DNA of 64,000 bases, from NCBI GenBank assembly GCA_900316685.1, contig ONDS01000019.1, forward strand, positions 1-64,000. Direction: 5' to 3'. Each line of letters starts with the position of its first letter. Position 1 is the first letter of the stretch. The DNA is from an uncultured Prevotellaceae bacterium (lineage in GTDB: Bacteria; Bacteroidota; Bacteroidia; Bacteroidales; Bacteroidaceae). Position numbers and translations under genes: made by a program. Shown piece after piece: positions 24,778 to 34,533 of the stretch. The notes under the pieces are model-generated. The model saw nothing but the letters and a program-made list of their open reading frames with translations. It made no database searches and was not told the DNA's origin.

Positions 24778-26235
24778 ATGAAGACAAGAAATATGATTGT
24801 GGGCTTGGGACTGCTCACCGTAACCACGCTGACCGCTTGCTTCGGAGGTAAGTCGGCATCGTCGTCCGGAAGGGGTGGCGAGGTCGTCGGCGTGGCTGGG
24901 CGTGGGTTCGCCGAACCCGCGCCGTATGGCATGACCCTGGTCAAAAGAGGATACCTCAGGATGGGTATCGACAAACAGGACAGTCTGTGGGGCAAGGAAA
25001 CACCGGTGAAAGACGTGTCGGTGGATGGTTTCTGGATGGATGAGACGGAAGTGACCAACTCGGAGTACAAGCAGTTCGTGTATTGGGTGAGAGACTCCAT
25101 CCTCCGCGAACGACTCGCCGATCCTTCCTATGGCGGCGATGAGTCGTATAAGATCACCGAAGACAAGAACGGCGACCCCGTCACCCCTCACCTCAACTGG
25201 AAGAAAGCCTTGCCGCGCAAACCCAATGAGGATGAACTCAGGGCCATCGAGAGCCTGTATGTCACCAATCCCGTCACAGGCGAGAAACTGTTGGATGCCA
25301 GCCAGCTCAACTATAAATATGAGGTGTACGACTATACGGCGGCTGCCCTGCGCCGCAATAGGCTCAATCCCGAGGAGCGCAATCTCAATACCGATGTGAC
25401 CGTCAACCCCGACGAGGTGGTCATGATCTCCAAGGACACCGCTTATATCGACGACGAGGGACGGATTGTGCGCGAGACCATCAACCGTCCGCTCTCCGGG
25501 CCGTGGGATTTCCTCAATACCTATATAGTGAACGTTTATCCCGACACCACATGCTGGGTGAACGATTTCCGCAACTCCGACAACGAGATGTACCTGCGCA
25601 CCTATTTCTCCAACCCTTCCTACAACGACTATCCCGTGGTAGGAGTCACTTGGGAACAGGCTGAGGCGTTCTGCGCATGGCGTACCGACTACCTGCTCAA
25701 GGGTCTGGGGCGCGAGGCTCGCTATATACAGCGCTACCGACTGCCCACAGAGGCGGAATGGGAGTATGCCGCGAGAGGAAAGGAAGGCAATGAGTTCCCA
25801 TGGGAAAACGAGAGCGTGAAAAACGGCGATGGCTGTTTCTTCGCCAATTTCAAACCCGACAAGGGTAACTATACCAAGGATGGCAACCTCATCACCAGCA
25901 AGGTGGGTATCTATTCGTCCAACTCCAACGGCCTGTTCGACATGGCAGGCAATGTGGCGGAATGGACCAGCACCATCTACACCGAGGCGGGAGTGGATGC
26001 CATGAACGACCTCAACCCCCAGCTTGATTACAAGGCGGCCAAGGAAGACCCTTACCGGCTGAAGAAGAAAAGCGTGAGGGGAGGCTCGTGGAAAGATCCC
26101 GAATCATATATCCGGGCGGCCTGGAGAACTTGGGAATACCAAAACCAACCGCGCTCATATATCGGATTCCGTTGTGTTAGAAGCCTGGCTTCATCAAGTA
26201 GTACGAAACAGAAAAAAAGTAAGAAAAGCAAATGA
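24778..26235 (+). CDS. porK: PorK/GldK type IX secretion lipoprotein
   Basis: This 485-residue lipoprotein (lipobox TLTAC) has an FGE-sulfatase/SUMF1 fold: YLRMGIDKQ, VSVDGFWMDETEVTNSEYKQF, the segment RLPTEAEWEYAARG, and GNVAEW then VRGGSW. In Porphyromonas and Flavobacterium this protein and PorN form the large ring under the outer membrane. It lacks FGE enzyme function in the known cases. The end overlaps the next start by 4 bp (ATGA), indicating translational coupling. Confidence 0.95.
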   Translation: MKTRNMIVGLGLLTVTTLTACFGGKSASSSGRGGEVVGVAGRGFAEPAPYGMTLVKRGYLRMGIDKQDSLWGKETPVKDVSVDGFWMDETEVTNSEYKQFVYWVRDSILRERLADPSYGGDESYKITEDKNGDPVTPHLNWKKALPRKPNEDELRAIESLYVTNPVTGEKLLDASQLNYKYEVYDYTAAALRRNRLNPEERNLNTDVTVNPDEVVMISKDTAYIDDEGRIVRETINRPLSGPWDFLNTYIVNVYPDTTCWVNDFRNSDNEMYLRTYFSNPSYNDYPVVGVTWEQAEAFCAWRTDYLLKGLGREARYIQRYRLPTEAEWEYAARGKEGNEFPWENESVKNGDGCFFANFKPDKGNYTKDGNLITSKVGIYSSNSNGLFDMAGNVAEWTSTIYTEAGVDAMNDLNPQLDYKAAKEDPYRLKKKSVRGGSWKDPESYIRAAWRTWEYQNQPRSYIGFRCVRSLASSSSTKQKKSKKSK

Positions 26236-27119
26236 CCAAGTACAGTAAATACAATATCGTCTACAGGTTGCAGAAATGGATGGACAGCGTGCCTGGACAG
26301 ACATTCCTCAACTATGCCTACAGCTGGGGTGCATCAATCGTGATCTTGGGCACGTTGTTCAAGCTCACCCACCTTCCGGGCGCCAATCTCATGCTTTTCC
26401 TGGGTATGGGCACCGAGGTAGTGGTGTTCTTCCTCTCCGCTTTTGACCGTCCGTTCGACAAGACGGCCATCGGCATGAATCTCAAGACGCATGTCGACGA
26501 GGAACCCGCCGAGAGTGAGGAGCCCGAGGTGGGCATCACCGAAGGCGAGGCTCTGCAAGGAGGTGTGCAAGGTGGCGTAGCAGGCGGCACGGTCATCATC
26601 GGCAATGTCGGTGGAGGCGGCCAGGTGGCAGCTGCTTATGCTCCGCAAGAGGGCGAGAGTGGCCAGATGGCTGCCGCCCCGGAGGGTGGTGCCATCGCAG
26701 GTGGTGTCGTAGGAGGCGGCCCCGTGGTCGGTGGTTCTGTCACCGTTCCCGCATGGGTCGACCAACAGCAACAGGTGTCGCCCGAGATGGCCGAGGCTAC
26801 AGGCAACTATGTAGAGGAACTCAAGAAACTGACCGAGATGCTGGGCAAGGTGAGCGAGCAGAGTGCACGCCTGACCCGCGACTCCGAGGAGATGGAAAAC
26901 CTCAACCGTACGCTGACCGGCATCTGCAAGGTCTACGAGATGCAGCTTAAGAGCGCCAGCCAGCAAATCGGAACCATCGACCAAATCAACGACCAGTCGA
27001 AGAAGATGGCTCAGCAGATTGAGCAACTCAACAAGATTTATGCCCGCATGATCGAGGCTATGACCGTCAACATGCGTTCCGCGGCTCCTGCCCCAGCCAA
27101 CAACGAACCCATCATTTAG
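26232..27119 (+). CDS. porL: PorL/GldL type IX secretion motor protein
   Basis: This 295-residue inner-membrane protein has two transmembrane helices (about 33-48, SWGASIVILGTLFKL, and 54-72, ANLMLFLGMGTEVVVFFLSA). These form the stator-like proton-driven motor with PorM. The helix 2 Glu (GMGTEVVVF) corresponds to the conserved acidic residue proposed to conduct protons. The rest is a Gly/Ala-rich linker (res 95-165) and a cytosolic coiled coil (about 180-280). Confidence 0.94.
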   Translation: MTKYSKYNIVYRLQKWMDSVPGQTFLNYAYSWGASIVILGTLFKLTHLPGANLMLFLGMGTEVVVFFLSAFDRPFDKTAIGMNLKTHVDEEPAESEEPEVGITEGEALQGGVQGGVAGGTVIIGNVGGGGQVAAAYAPQEGESGQMAAAPEGGAIAGGVVGGGPVVGGSVTVPAWVDQQQQVSPEMAEATGNYVEELKKLTEMLGKVSEQSARLTRDSEEMENLNRTLTGICKVYEMQLKSASQQIGTIDQINDQSKKMAQQIEQLNKIYARMIEAMTVNMRSAAPAPANNEPII

Positions 27120-27140
27120 CATCCATCCCAAACAGAAGCA

Positions 27141-28697
27141 ATGGCTATAAAGAAAAGACCCGTCTCGCCACGCCAGAAGATGATCAACCTGATGTATGTC
27201 GTCTTGATGGCTATGCTCGCCTTGAACATCTCCACCGAGGTGCTCAATGGCTTCACCATCGTGGAGGAGAGCCTCAGACGGACCACGGCCAACTCGTCGA
27301 AGGAAAACCTGGCCATGTTCCAGGATTTCCAGCAACAGATGAAGGACAATCCTGCCAAGGTGAAGATGTGGTTCGACAAGGCACAAGAGGTGAAACAGAT
27401 GAGCGACTCGCTTTACAACTTCGCTCAGTCGCTCAAGGAGGCCATCGTCAAGGAGGCGGATGGCGACGACGGAAATCTGGAAAATATCATAGGAAAAGAC
27501 AACCTGGAAGCGGCCAGTCATGTGATGCTCGCTCCTGGCACCGGACAAGGACAGAAACTCTACGATGCGGTGTGCAGCTATCGCGAGCGCATACTCAAGA
27601 TGATCAGCGACCCGCACCAGCAGGAGATCATACGCAGCAACCTGGCCACCGACGTTCCCAAGAACGAAAACACGCTGGGTAAGAACTGGCAGGAGTATAT
27701 GTTCGAGGATATGCCCGTGGCGGCGGTGGTGACCATGCTCTCCAAGCTGCAGAGCGATGTGCGCTATGCCGAGGGCGAGGTGCTCCACTCGCTCATCGCC
27801 AATATCGGACTGAAGGACATCCGCGTGAACAAGCTCGAAGCCTTCGTCGTGCCCGACAAGACCACACTCTATCCGGGCGAGCAGATGACGGCGCAAATCA
27901 TCATGGCGGCAGTCGACACCACACAGCAACCGGAAATATACATCAACGGACAACGGGTGAGTTCGGGCAAAGGAACCTATACCATCACGGGCAGCGGCGT
28001 GGGCGAACATTCGTTCAGCGGATATATCATGATGCGCAATGCCGACGGCGACATGTTGAGGCGCGACTTCAGCCAGAAATACCGCGTCATAGCGCCTCCC
28101 AGCGGGGCTACCGTGGCTGCCGACCTGATGAACGTGCTCTATGCGGGTTATCCCAACCCCATCAGCGTAACCGTGGCCGGACTGCCGCAAAACTCGGTGT
28201 CGCTCTCCATGTCGGGCGGCTCGCTCTCCTCCAAGGGCGACGGACACTATACCGCCGTACCCTCAGCCGTAGGACAGGATGTTACGTTCACCGTGTCAGC
28301 CTCCGACAACGGCAAGACCCGACAGATGGGGCAGTTCACCTTCAAGGTGCGCAAACTGCCTGATCCCACACCCTACATCGCCTTGGGAACAGACCGCTTC
28401 AAGGGCGGCAGGCTGGCCAAGGCAAGCCTGATGGGCGTAGGTGGCATCAAGGCGGCCATCGACGACGGATTGCTCGACATCGAATTCAAGGTGACAAGCT
28501 TCGAAACGGTGTTCTACGACAATATGGGTAATGCCGTGCCCATGGCTTCCAATGGGGCGGCATTCAGCGAACGGCAGAAAGATGCGTTCCGAAAACTGTC
28601 GCGTAACAAACGATTCTATATCACCCATGTCACGGCGGTGGGTCCTGATGGGCTGACACGTAAGTTGCCGGCGGCCATGGAGGTGATTGTCAATTAA
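27141..28697 (+). CDS. porM: PorM/GldM type IX secretion motor protein
   Basis: This 518-residue protein has one N-terminal transmembrane helix (KMINLMYVVLMAMLALNIS, residues 13-31) anchored in the PorL pentamer, and a long periplasmic shaft of stacked domains that reaches the PorK/PorN ring. The family start RQKMINLMYVVLMAMLA is exact. The C-terminal part (SVTVAGLP, GLTRKLPAAMEVIVN) matches GldM D3/D4 domains. It follows porL by 21 bp. Confidence 0.95.
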   Translation: MAIKKRPVSPRQKMINLMYVVLMAMLALNISTEVLNGFTIVEESLRRTTANSSKENLAMFQDFQQQMKDNPAKVKMWFDKAQEVKQMSDSLYNFAQSLKEAIVKEADGDDGNLENIIGKDNLEAASHVMLAPGTGQGQKLYDAVCSYRERILKMISDPHQQEIIRSNLATDVPKNENTLGKNWQEYMFEDMPVAAVVTMLSKLQSDVRYAEGEVLHSLIANIGLKDIRVNKLEAFVVPDKTTLYPGEQMTAQIIMAAVDTTQQPEIYINGQRVSSGKGTYTITGSGVGEHSFSGYIMMRNADGDMLRRDFSQKYRVIAPPSGATVAADLMNVLYAGYPNPISVTVAGLPQNSVSLSMSGGSLSSKGDGHYTAVPSAVGQDVTFTVSASDNGKTRQMGQFTFKVRKLPDPTPYIALGTDRFKGGRLAKASLMGVGGIKAAIDDGLLDIEFKVTSFETVFYDNMGNAVPMASNGAAFSERQKDAFRKLSRNKRFYITHVTAVGPDGLTRKLPAAMEVIVN

Positions 28698-28812
28698 TAG
28701 GAAGTAGAATAGGAAGTAATAAAAGGAAGTTAAGCGCTTCGTGCAGGACAATAGTCCACAGCGGAGTAATGTCCTCTTCAACTCCCTCTTTAACTCCCAA
28801 ATAAATAAAGAT

Positions 28813-29853
28813 ATGATGAGAAAAATGGTTTTCCTCTTGCTCTTGTTGGCGTGCGCACAATGGACCGTGGCACAGCCGAGGTCGAGAAGGGCACAGGAGG
28901 AGCAGAAAGCAAAGTCTAATTCAGGTAACCTGACCACCAGGGCGCGTATCTCTTTCCCCACGGCTCAGACCATGTCTGAAGATGTGGTATGGCGGCGTGA
29001 CATCTATCGCGAACTGAATCTGGAAGAGGATGCCAATGCCGGACTGTATTATCCCGTCGAACCAGTGGGAACGCAGATGAATCTTTTCACCTACCTGTTC
29101 AAACTCATGATGAGCGGACCGAAGCGGGGAGGCATCAGCGCTTATGAATACAGGCTCGATGGCAACGAGGTGTTCAACGACTCGGCACGCATCAAACCGC
29201 TCGATTTCCTCGACAACTACCATATCTACTATGAGCGTAATGACGGGAGGGTGAGGATAGACAACAGCGATATCCCCTCGCGCGAGGTCAAGGGCTATTA
29301 TATCAAGGAGAGTGCTTATTATGACCAAGGCACCAGCACCTTCCATCGCAAGGTGGTGGCTTTGTGTCCTATCATGATGCGTGAAGACGACTTCGGCGAA
29401 GGGTCGGCCAAATACCCGCTCTTCTGGGTGAAGTACGACGATGTGGCTCCCTATTTAAGCAAGCAGATGATCATGACGAGCAACCTGAACAATGCCGCCA
29501 CCATGAGCATCGACGATTATTTCACGCGCAATATGTATAAGGGAAAAATCTATAAGACCACCAACATGCTGGGACTGACCCTTGCCCAGTATTGCCCCGA
29601 CGACTCGGCCATGGCGCGTGAACAGAAAAAGATAGAGCAGGAGTTGGCTGATTTCGAGAAGAACATCTTCGGCGATCCTGCCAAGAAGGATTCCTTAGAT
29701 AGCATAGCCGCCGCACAGCAGGTGGACAAGAAAGCCAAGAAGGAAAGGAAAAGCAAGCGTGAGAGAAGTTCGGCACGCGAGAAACGCCAACGCTCGTTGG
29801 GTTCCAGCGCCACCGCTCCAGCAGCCATCTCGGTGAGAAGGGAAAGACACTGA
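28813..29853 (+). CDS. porN: PorN/GldN type IX secretion ring protein
   Basis: This 346-residue periplasmic protein partners PorK in the ring. ATG 28813 is chosen because the next residues (MMRKMVFLLLLLACAQWTVAQ) form a clean signal peptide; an upstream GTG at 28741 would precede it with hydrophilic sequence. The mature part has VVWRRDIYRELNLEEDANAGLYYPV, the GldN signature. The C-terminal 45 residues are a lysine/arginine-rich tail (KKAKKERKSKRERS). Last gene of the porP-K-L-M-N set. Confidence 0.94.
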   Translation: MMRKMVFLLLLLACAQWTVAQPRSRRAQEEQKAKSNSGNLTTRARISFPTAQTMSEDVVWRRDIYRELNLEEDANAGLYYPVEPVGTQMNLFTYLFKLMMSGPKRGGISAYEYRLDGNEVFNDSARIKPLDFLDNYHIYYERNDGRVRIDNSDIPSREVKGYYIKESAYYDQGTSTFHRKVVALCPIMMREDDFGEGSAKYPLFWVKYDDVAPYLSKQMIMTSNLNNAATMSIDDYFTRNMYKGKIYKTTNMLGLTLAQYCPDDSAMAREQKKIEQELADFEKNIFGDPAKKDSLDSIAAAQQVDKKAKKERKSKRERSSAREKRQRSLGSSATAPAAISVRRERH

Positions 29854-29890
29854 TAATGTTATCCCGGCTCCCGTCGTGTCGTCGTGTCGT

Positions 29891-29969
29891 AATAACGTAA
29901 TAACGTCATAACGAAATAACGTCATAACGAAATAACGGAAACCGTAATCTCGAAATAACGAAATAACGT
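29891..29969 (+). repeat. Octamer tandem array (AATAACGN family)
   Basis: The 8-bp units AATAACGT, AATAACGT, CATAACGA, AATAACGT, CATAACGA and AATAACGG run without gaps from 29891 to 29938. After an interruption, two more follow at 29954-29969. The array fills most of the 150 bp between porN and the barrel gene and has no T-tailed hairpin. Function unknown. Confidence 0.85.
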
Positions 29970-30003
29970 AATCCCCACTGAATCTTTTAATCCGGAATCT
30001 GTC

Positions 30004-30612
30004 ATGGGAAGGAAATCTTTTGCAACCATCTTGGTGGTTTTGGCCATGATGCTGGGTGTTGATGCCGACGCCCAGGTGAAATTCGGCCTGAAAGCGGGTA
30101 TCAACGCTACAGACATGAAGTTCAACACCTCTGTCTTCAAGGCCGACAACAGGATAGGCTTCTTCGCCGGTCCCACCGTCAAGTTCACACTGCCCATCGT
30201 AGGACTGAATGTCGACGCCTCGGCGCTCTACGACCAACGTGAGGCGAAGACTGAAGACGAGAAACTCACTTCCAAGAGCATTGCCGTGCCCATCAACCTG
30301 CGCTATTCGATAGGGTTGGGTAGCACCACCGCTTTCTACCTTTTCGCCGGACCTCAGTTCGCCTTCAACCTATCCGACAACAAGGATGTGAAGGGTGTGA
30401 AGGAGGATATACAGTCATGGAAATGGAAAGACTCCCATTTCAGTGTCAACGTGGGTGCTGGTTTCACCTTCAACCATATCGAGGTGTTTGCCAATTACAA
30501 TGTGGTGTTTGGCAAGACCAGTGAGTTTGATTTCAAGAATACCGTAGATGTGTTGATGGAGGGTACATCCCGCGCCAATGCCTGGCAGATGGGATTGGCT
30601 TATTTCTTTTAA
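30004..30612 (+). CDS. Outer-membrane beta-barrel protein (OMP_b-brl_2-like)
   Basis: This 202-residue protein has a signal peptide ending DADAQ, then an eight-strand type barrel: VKFGLKAGINATDMKF, repeated amphipathic strands, and a C-terminal aromatic (WQMGLAYFF). It matches the porin-family barrels abundant in Bacteroidales. Ligand unknown. The stop is 3 bp before the priA GTG, so the two genes are probably co-transcribed although functionally unrelated. Confidence 0.8.
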   Translation: MGRKSFATILVVLAMMLGVDADAQVKFGLKAGINATDMKFNTSVFKADNRIGFFAGPTVKFTLPIVGLNVDASALYDQREAKTEDEKLTSKSIAVPINLRYSIGLGSTTAFYLFAGPQFAFNLSDNKDVKGVKEDIQSWKWKDSHFSVNVGAGFTFNHIEVFANYNVVFGKTSEFDFKNTVDVLMEGTSRANAWQMGLAYFF

Positions 30613-30615
30613 GTC

Positions 30616-32886
30616 GTGAGGTATGTCGAGGTAGTCCTTCCCTTGCCATTGGAGGGTACGTTCACTTACAGCGTGCCTGCTCATCTCTGTTCTTCAGTGG
30701 TTTTCGGCATCAGGGTCATTGTGCCCTTTGGAAAGTCGAAAACCTATGTAGCGGTGGTTGTCGCCCAGCATGACAACGCCCCTGATTTCGATGTCAAGGA
30801 TATTCTCGATGTGGTCGACGACCAACCGGTCGTCATGCCGCTGCAATGGCGCTTGTGGTCGTGGGTGGCCGATTATTACATAGCGCCTTTGGGCAATGTC
30901 TACAAGGCGGCCATGCCTGCCGGGCTGAAAGCCGAGGATGGCTACCGCCCCAAGATGGAGACATGGCTCACGTTGGCGGATAACCTGCGCCATGACCAGG
31001 CGCTCCACCTTTGTCTTGATTCGTTGAAGAGGTCGAAAGCCCAGTTGGGGGTGATGAACACCTTTCTGGAGATGTCGCATTGGGACACTATCGATGGCTC
31101 CCGATGTGAGGTCACGCCTGTGGATGTGACACGCGAGGAACTGACCAACGAGGCACGCTGTTCCACCACAGTGCTCAAGGCACTCGTCGACAAGGGCTTC
31201 TTGGTGGCGTATGAGCGCGAGGTGGCACGTATCAATATCTCACAGGAACCGCACCTTGAAAGGGCTAAGCGGTTAAGCGTTGCGCAACAGGAGGCGTACA
31301 ACCAGGTGCTGTTCCAATGGCTACGCAAAAACGTGGTTTTGCTGCATGGCGTTACTTCCAGCGGCAAGACGGAGATATATATCCATCTCATCATCCGTGC
31401 CTTGCAAGAGAAAAAACAAGTGCTCTACCTCCTGCCGGAGATAGCGCTCACGGTGCAGATCATGCAGCGGCTGCGCTCCATCTTCGGCGACCGACTGGGT
31501 ATCTACCATTCCAAATACAGTGATGCCGAGCGTGTGGAGATATGGAAAAAGCAGATGTCGGGCCATCCTTACGACATCATCCTCGGGGCGCGCAGTGCGG
31601 TGCTCCTGCCTTTCCAGAACCTCGGACTGGTGATTGTCGACGAGGAGCATGAGTCGTCGTTCAAACAGCAAGACCCCTCGCCGCGCTACCATGCACGGTC
31701 GGTGGCCATCATGTTGGCCCACATGACAGGGGCGAAAACCTTGTTGGGGTCGGCCACACCCTCGGCGGAGAGTTACCATAACGCCTCAACGGGCAAATAT
31801 GGATTGGTGCGCCTCACCACGCGCTATGCCGACCTGCAAATGCCGAAAGTACTGGTGGTCGATATCAAGGACCTGCAGCGGCGCAAGATGATGGTGGGTC
31901 CCTTCTCGCCCACACTCATGGAGAAGGTGAATGGGGCGTTGGCTGCCAAGGAGCAGGTCATCCTGTTCCAGAACCGACGGGGGTTCGCACCGATGATAGA
32001 GTGCCGCACCTGCGGATGGGTGCCCAAATGCCAGAACTGCGATGTGTCGCTCACCTACCACATGTATCAGAACGTGCTTACCTGCCATTACTGTGGCTAT
32101 ACCTACCGGGTGCCGGATAAATGTCCTAACTGCGAGGGCACGGAACTCAAGAGCGTAGGTTATGGCACGGAGAAAGTGGAGGAGAATATCCGCCATCTGT
32201 TGCCCAACTCGAGAATCGCCCGTATGGATCTCGATACGGCACGCACGCGCTCGGCCTACGAACGTATCATCGACGATTTCTCTGCTGGGCGCACCAATGT
32301 GCTCATCGGCACGCAGATGGTGACCAAAGGACTGGATTTCGACAAGGTGAGTGTCGTGGGCATACTCCAGGCCGACAATATGCTCAATGTCCCTGACTTC
32401 AGGGCTTATGAACAGGCGTTTGCCATGATGGCGCAGGTGAGCGGACGTGCCGGACGCAAAGGGAAGCAGGGCTTGGTGGTCCTGCAGACGAAGAATCCCG
32501 GTCATCATGTGATACAGCAAGTGGCCGCCAACGATCTCGACACGTTTTATGCCGACCTGTTGGAAGAGCGTAAGGCTTTCCATTATCCCCCCTTCTACCA
32601 TCTTATTTATGTCTATTTCCTTCATGGCAAGGATGATATCGTGAATGCCGCGGCATCCTACCTGGGCGCGATGCTGCGCCATTGGTTCGGCACACGTGTG
32701 CTCGGCCCCGACAAACCAGCTGTCGCCCGGGTGAAGACCCAGCACATACGCAAGTTGGTGCTCAAGTTGGAACAGGGTATCGACTTGCCCAAGGTGCGCC
32801 AATACCTTCGTGTGGCCCAAAAACAAATGGAGGCCGAGAAACGCTTCTCGACCGTCCAGATGTATTATGATGTGGATCCGCAGTGA
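30616..32886 (+). CDS. priA: Primosomal helicase PriA
   Basis: This 756-residue helicase reloads DnaB at stalled forks. The start is GTG 30616, because the family begins RYVEVVLPLPLEGTFTYSVP. It shows the 3'-DNA-binding domain (1-100), Walker A in GVTSSGKTEIY, a DEEH box (VDEEHESSF), the zinc-binding cysteines CRTCGW, CQNCD, CHYCGY and CPNCEG in the middle, and helicase motif VI in VSGRAGRKGKQG. Length and order are normal. Confidence 0.96.
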   Translation: MRYVEVVLPLPLEGTFTYSVPAHLCSSVVFGIRVIVPFGKSKTYVAVVVAQHDNAPDFDVKDILDVVDDQPVVMPLQWRLWSWVADYYIAPLGNVYKAAMPAGLKAEDGYRPKMETWLTLADNLRHDQALHLCLDSLKRSKAQLGVMNTFLEMSHWDTIDGSRCEVTPVDVTREELTNEARCSTTVLKALVDKGFLVAYEREVARINISQEPHLERAKRLSVAQQEAYNQVLFQWLRKNVVLLHGVTSSGKTEIYIHLIIRALQEKKQVLYLLPEIALTVQIMQRLRSIFGDRLGIYHSKYSDAERVEIWKKQMSGHPYDIILGARSAVLLPFQNLGLVIVDEEHESSFKQQDPSPRYHARSVAIMLAHMTGAKTLLGSATPSAESYHNASTGKYGLVRLTTRYADLQMPKVLVVDIKDLQRRKMMVGPFSPTLMEKVNGALAAKEQVILFQNRRGFAPMIECRTCGWVPKCQNCDVSLTYHMYQNVLTCHYCGYTYRVPDKCPNCEGTELKSVGYGTEKVEENIRHLLPNSRIARMDLDTARTRSAYERIIDDFSAGRTNVLIGTQMVTKGLDFDKVSVVGILQADNMLNVPDFRAYEQAFAMMAQVSGRAGRKGKQGLVVLQTKNPGHHVIQQVAANDLDTFYADLLEERKAFHYPPFYHLIYVYFLHGKDDIVNAAASYLGAMLRHWFGTRVLGPDKPAVARVKTQHIRKLVLKLEQGIDLPKVRQYLRVAQKQMEAEKRFSTVQMYYDVDPQ

Positions 32887-32905
32887 GGCTCCTTGCTCCT
32901 TGCCC

Positions 32906-34432
32906 CTATAGGCTGACGTCCACTCCTACGCCCAGCACTTTGTTGGTACGGGTGAAACTGTCGGTGCACTTCACGGGCATACCACCTATCTCCTGTGTGT
33001 ATTCCTTGTCGAAGGTTTCGTAGTTGGTCCAGAAATAGGCCACGTTGAGCATCACCTTCTTCGTCACCTTGATGCCGGCACCAAATCCGATGGAGTAGCT
33101 GCTGGTCACGAAGCTCATGTCGCTGAGGAACGAGCCGTCGCCCAAACCATATTTCGTACGCTGACCGCCGACACTTACCTGGATAGCGTCGGTGATGTCG
33201 TATTCCGTACCAAGCAGAAACTCCTGGGTGTTGCCGCTGAGCAGTTTTTGCTTGTCCTTGTCCATCTTGGCATCTTTGTCGAAATAATAGTGATAAGAAG
33301 CCATCACACGCCACTGGGGCAATATCTCATACTGCGCACCTACGGTGAGTATGCCGGGCAGGTCGCCGGGAGTGTTCACTCCGTCCTGGAACAGTCCGGT
33401 GTCGTCGCGCTCGGTGTCGTTTTCGATATTGAGGTGGTTGGTGAACTCTAAACGGGCACCGATGTTCAGCTTGTTCCATTTATAGTCGACGCCGATGATG
33501 GGGGTGATACCCCAACCGGTCTGTGTGCAGTCGAGATGACGGTCGGCAAACTGCTGTTTAGTCTGGTCCATCGTGGCGGCTCCCTGGCTGTATTTCTCAG
33601 CGGCGGCGGCTAACTGGGCTGCCATCTCCGGGTTGCTGGTCTTCATGGCCTCGGCCTGTGCCAGATAGCCGGCGGCTTTCAGCTTATAGTCTTCGGCCTG
33701 GGCGGTGAAATAGTCGAACAGTCGCACATTCTGCCCGCCGATGTTGGCGGTGATGTCGGTGATGCTGCCTTTATAGCTGTTGGAGATATAGTTGAAACGC
33801 GCTCCACCATATACGGCCAGATGGTCGTTGAACTTATAGGTGGCTCCCAGCTGTAGGCCGAAAACCATCTGCCGCCCATTGATATAACTGTTCACGCTAT
33901 AGCCAGGCTGGTCGGTGGTCATCCCTTGTTGGTAGAGCATGGCGGGAATCATGGCGATGCTGCGCTCAAAGGATCCCAGGCCATGGTTGAAGGTGCATTT
34001 GCCGCCACCGCCGGTGATGGCGAAATTGAACTGAAAACCCCAATGGTCGTCCATGTTGTACACGGCTTGTAGCGAGGGGAGGAAGGGCACTGCGGCCTCT
34101 CCTTCAAACTCCTTGATGCCCTGCTCATTGCCGCCGTTCAACTTGAAGGGTTGGTAGTAGGGGGTGCCCTCCAATGCAGGCACACTTATACCGCTGTTGA
34201 TGGTGCGTGTCTGATAGGCATTCTGCCAGTTGAAGGAAATGTGAAGGCCCTGTGGCATAAAGGCCACACCGGCAGGGTTGCTGTACACACCATCGATGCC
34301 GATGGTACCGCAACGGGCGAAGTTACGGTTGAAATGGATGCTCTGGTTGGTGTTCGTCAAAATGCCTCCTGCCTGCATCTCGCAGGAGAAAGCGCTCAAA
34401 ACTGCTAAAAACGTTAATTTAAATTTGTTCAT
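32906..34432 (-). CDS. OmpP1/FadL-family outer-membrane transporter
   Basis: This 508-residue barrel resembles FadL, which admits hydrophobic compounds such as fatty acids. The signal peptide ends near EMQAGG. The hatch motif region NFARCGTIGIDGVYSNPAGVAF (residues 38-59) corresponds to the FadL N-terminal NPA plug. The remainder shows regular strands ending VLGVGVDVSL. It is convergent with priA and has its own promoter; it could take up lipids or aromatics. Confidence 0.88.
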   Translation of the reverse strand: MNKFKLTFLAVLSAFSCEMQAGGILTNTNQSIHFNRNFARCGTIGIDGVYSNPAGVAFMPQGLHISFNWQNAYQTRTINSGISVPALEGTPYYQPFKLNGGNEQGIKEFEGEAAVPFLPSLQAVYNMDDHWGFQFNFAITGGGGKCTFNHGLGSFERSIAMIPAMLYQQGMTTDQPGYSVNSYINGRQMVFGLQLGATYKFNDHLAVYGGARFNYISNSYKGSITDITANIGGQNVRLFDYFTAQAEDYKLKAAGYLAQAEAMKTSNPEMAAQLAAAAEKYSQGAATMDQTKQQFADRHLDCTQTGWGITPIIGVDYKWNKLNIGARLEFTNHLNIENDTERDDTGLFQDGVNTPGDLPGILTVGAQYEILPQWRVMASYHYYFDKDAKMDKDKQKLLSGNTQEFLLGTEYDITDAIQVSVGGQRTKYGLGDGSFLSDMSFVTSSYSIGFGAGIKVTKKVMLNVAYFWTNYETFDKEYTQEIGGMPVKCTDSFTRTNKVLGVGVDVSL

Positions 34433-34460
34433 ATTTAGACACCTTTACAAAAATTGTTTG

Positions 34461-34468
34461 CAAAGGTA
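34461..34468 (-). promoter_or_regulatory. -7 box of the FadL-like gene
   Basis: On the minus strand this reads TACCTTTG, a Bacteroidetes -7 element 28 nt upstream of the ATG at 34432. Confidence 0.6.
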
Positions 34469-34533
34469 CCTAAATTGTTCCAAATTTCGCATTATTGCGA
34501 CTGTATGTTAACATTCATTAACCGAAAACCTTT

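Noticed and set aside
26334-28247. A long open frame of about 637 codons on the minus strand across porL and porM
   Set aside because: It is His- and Leu-rich, has no family features and overlaps two well-supported T9SS genes; a typical antisense shadow of GC-biased coding DNA.
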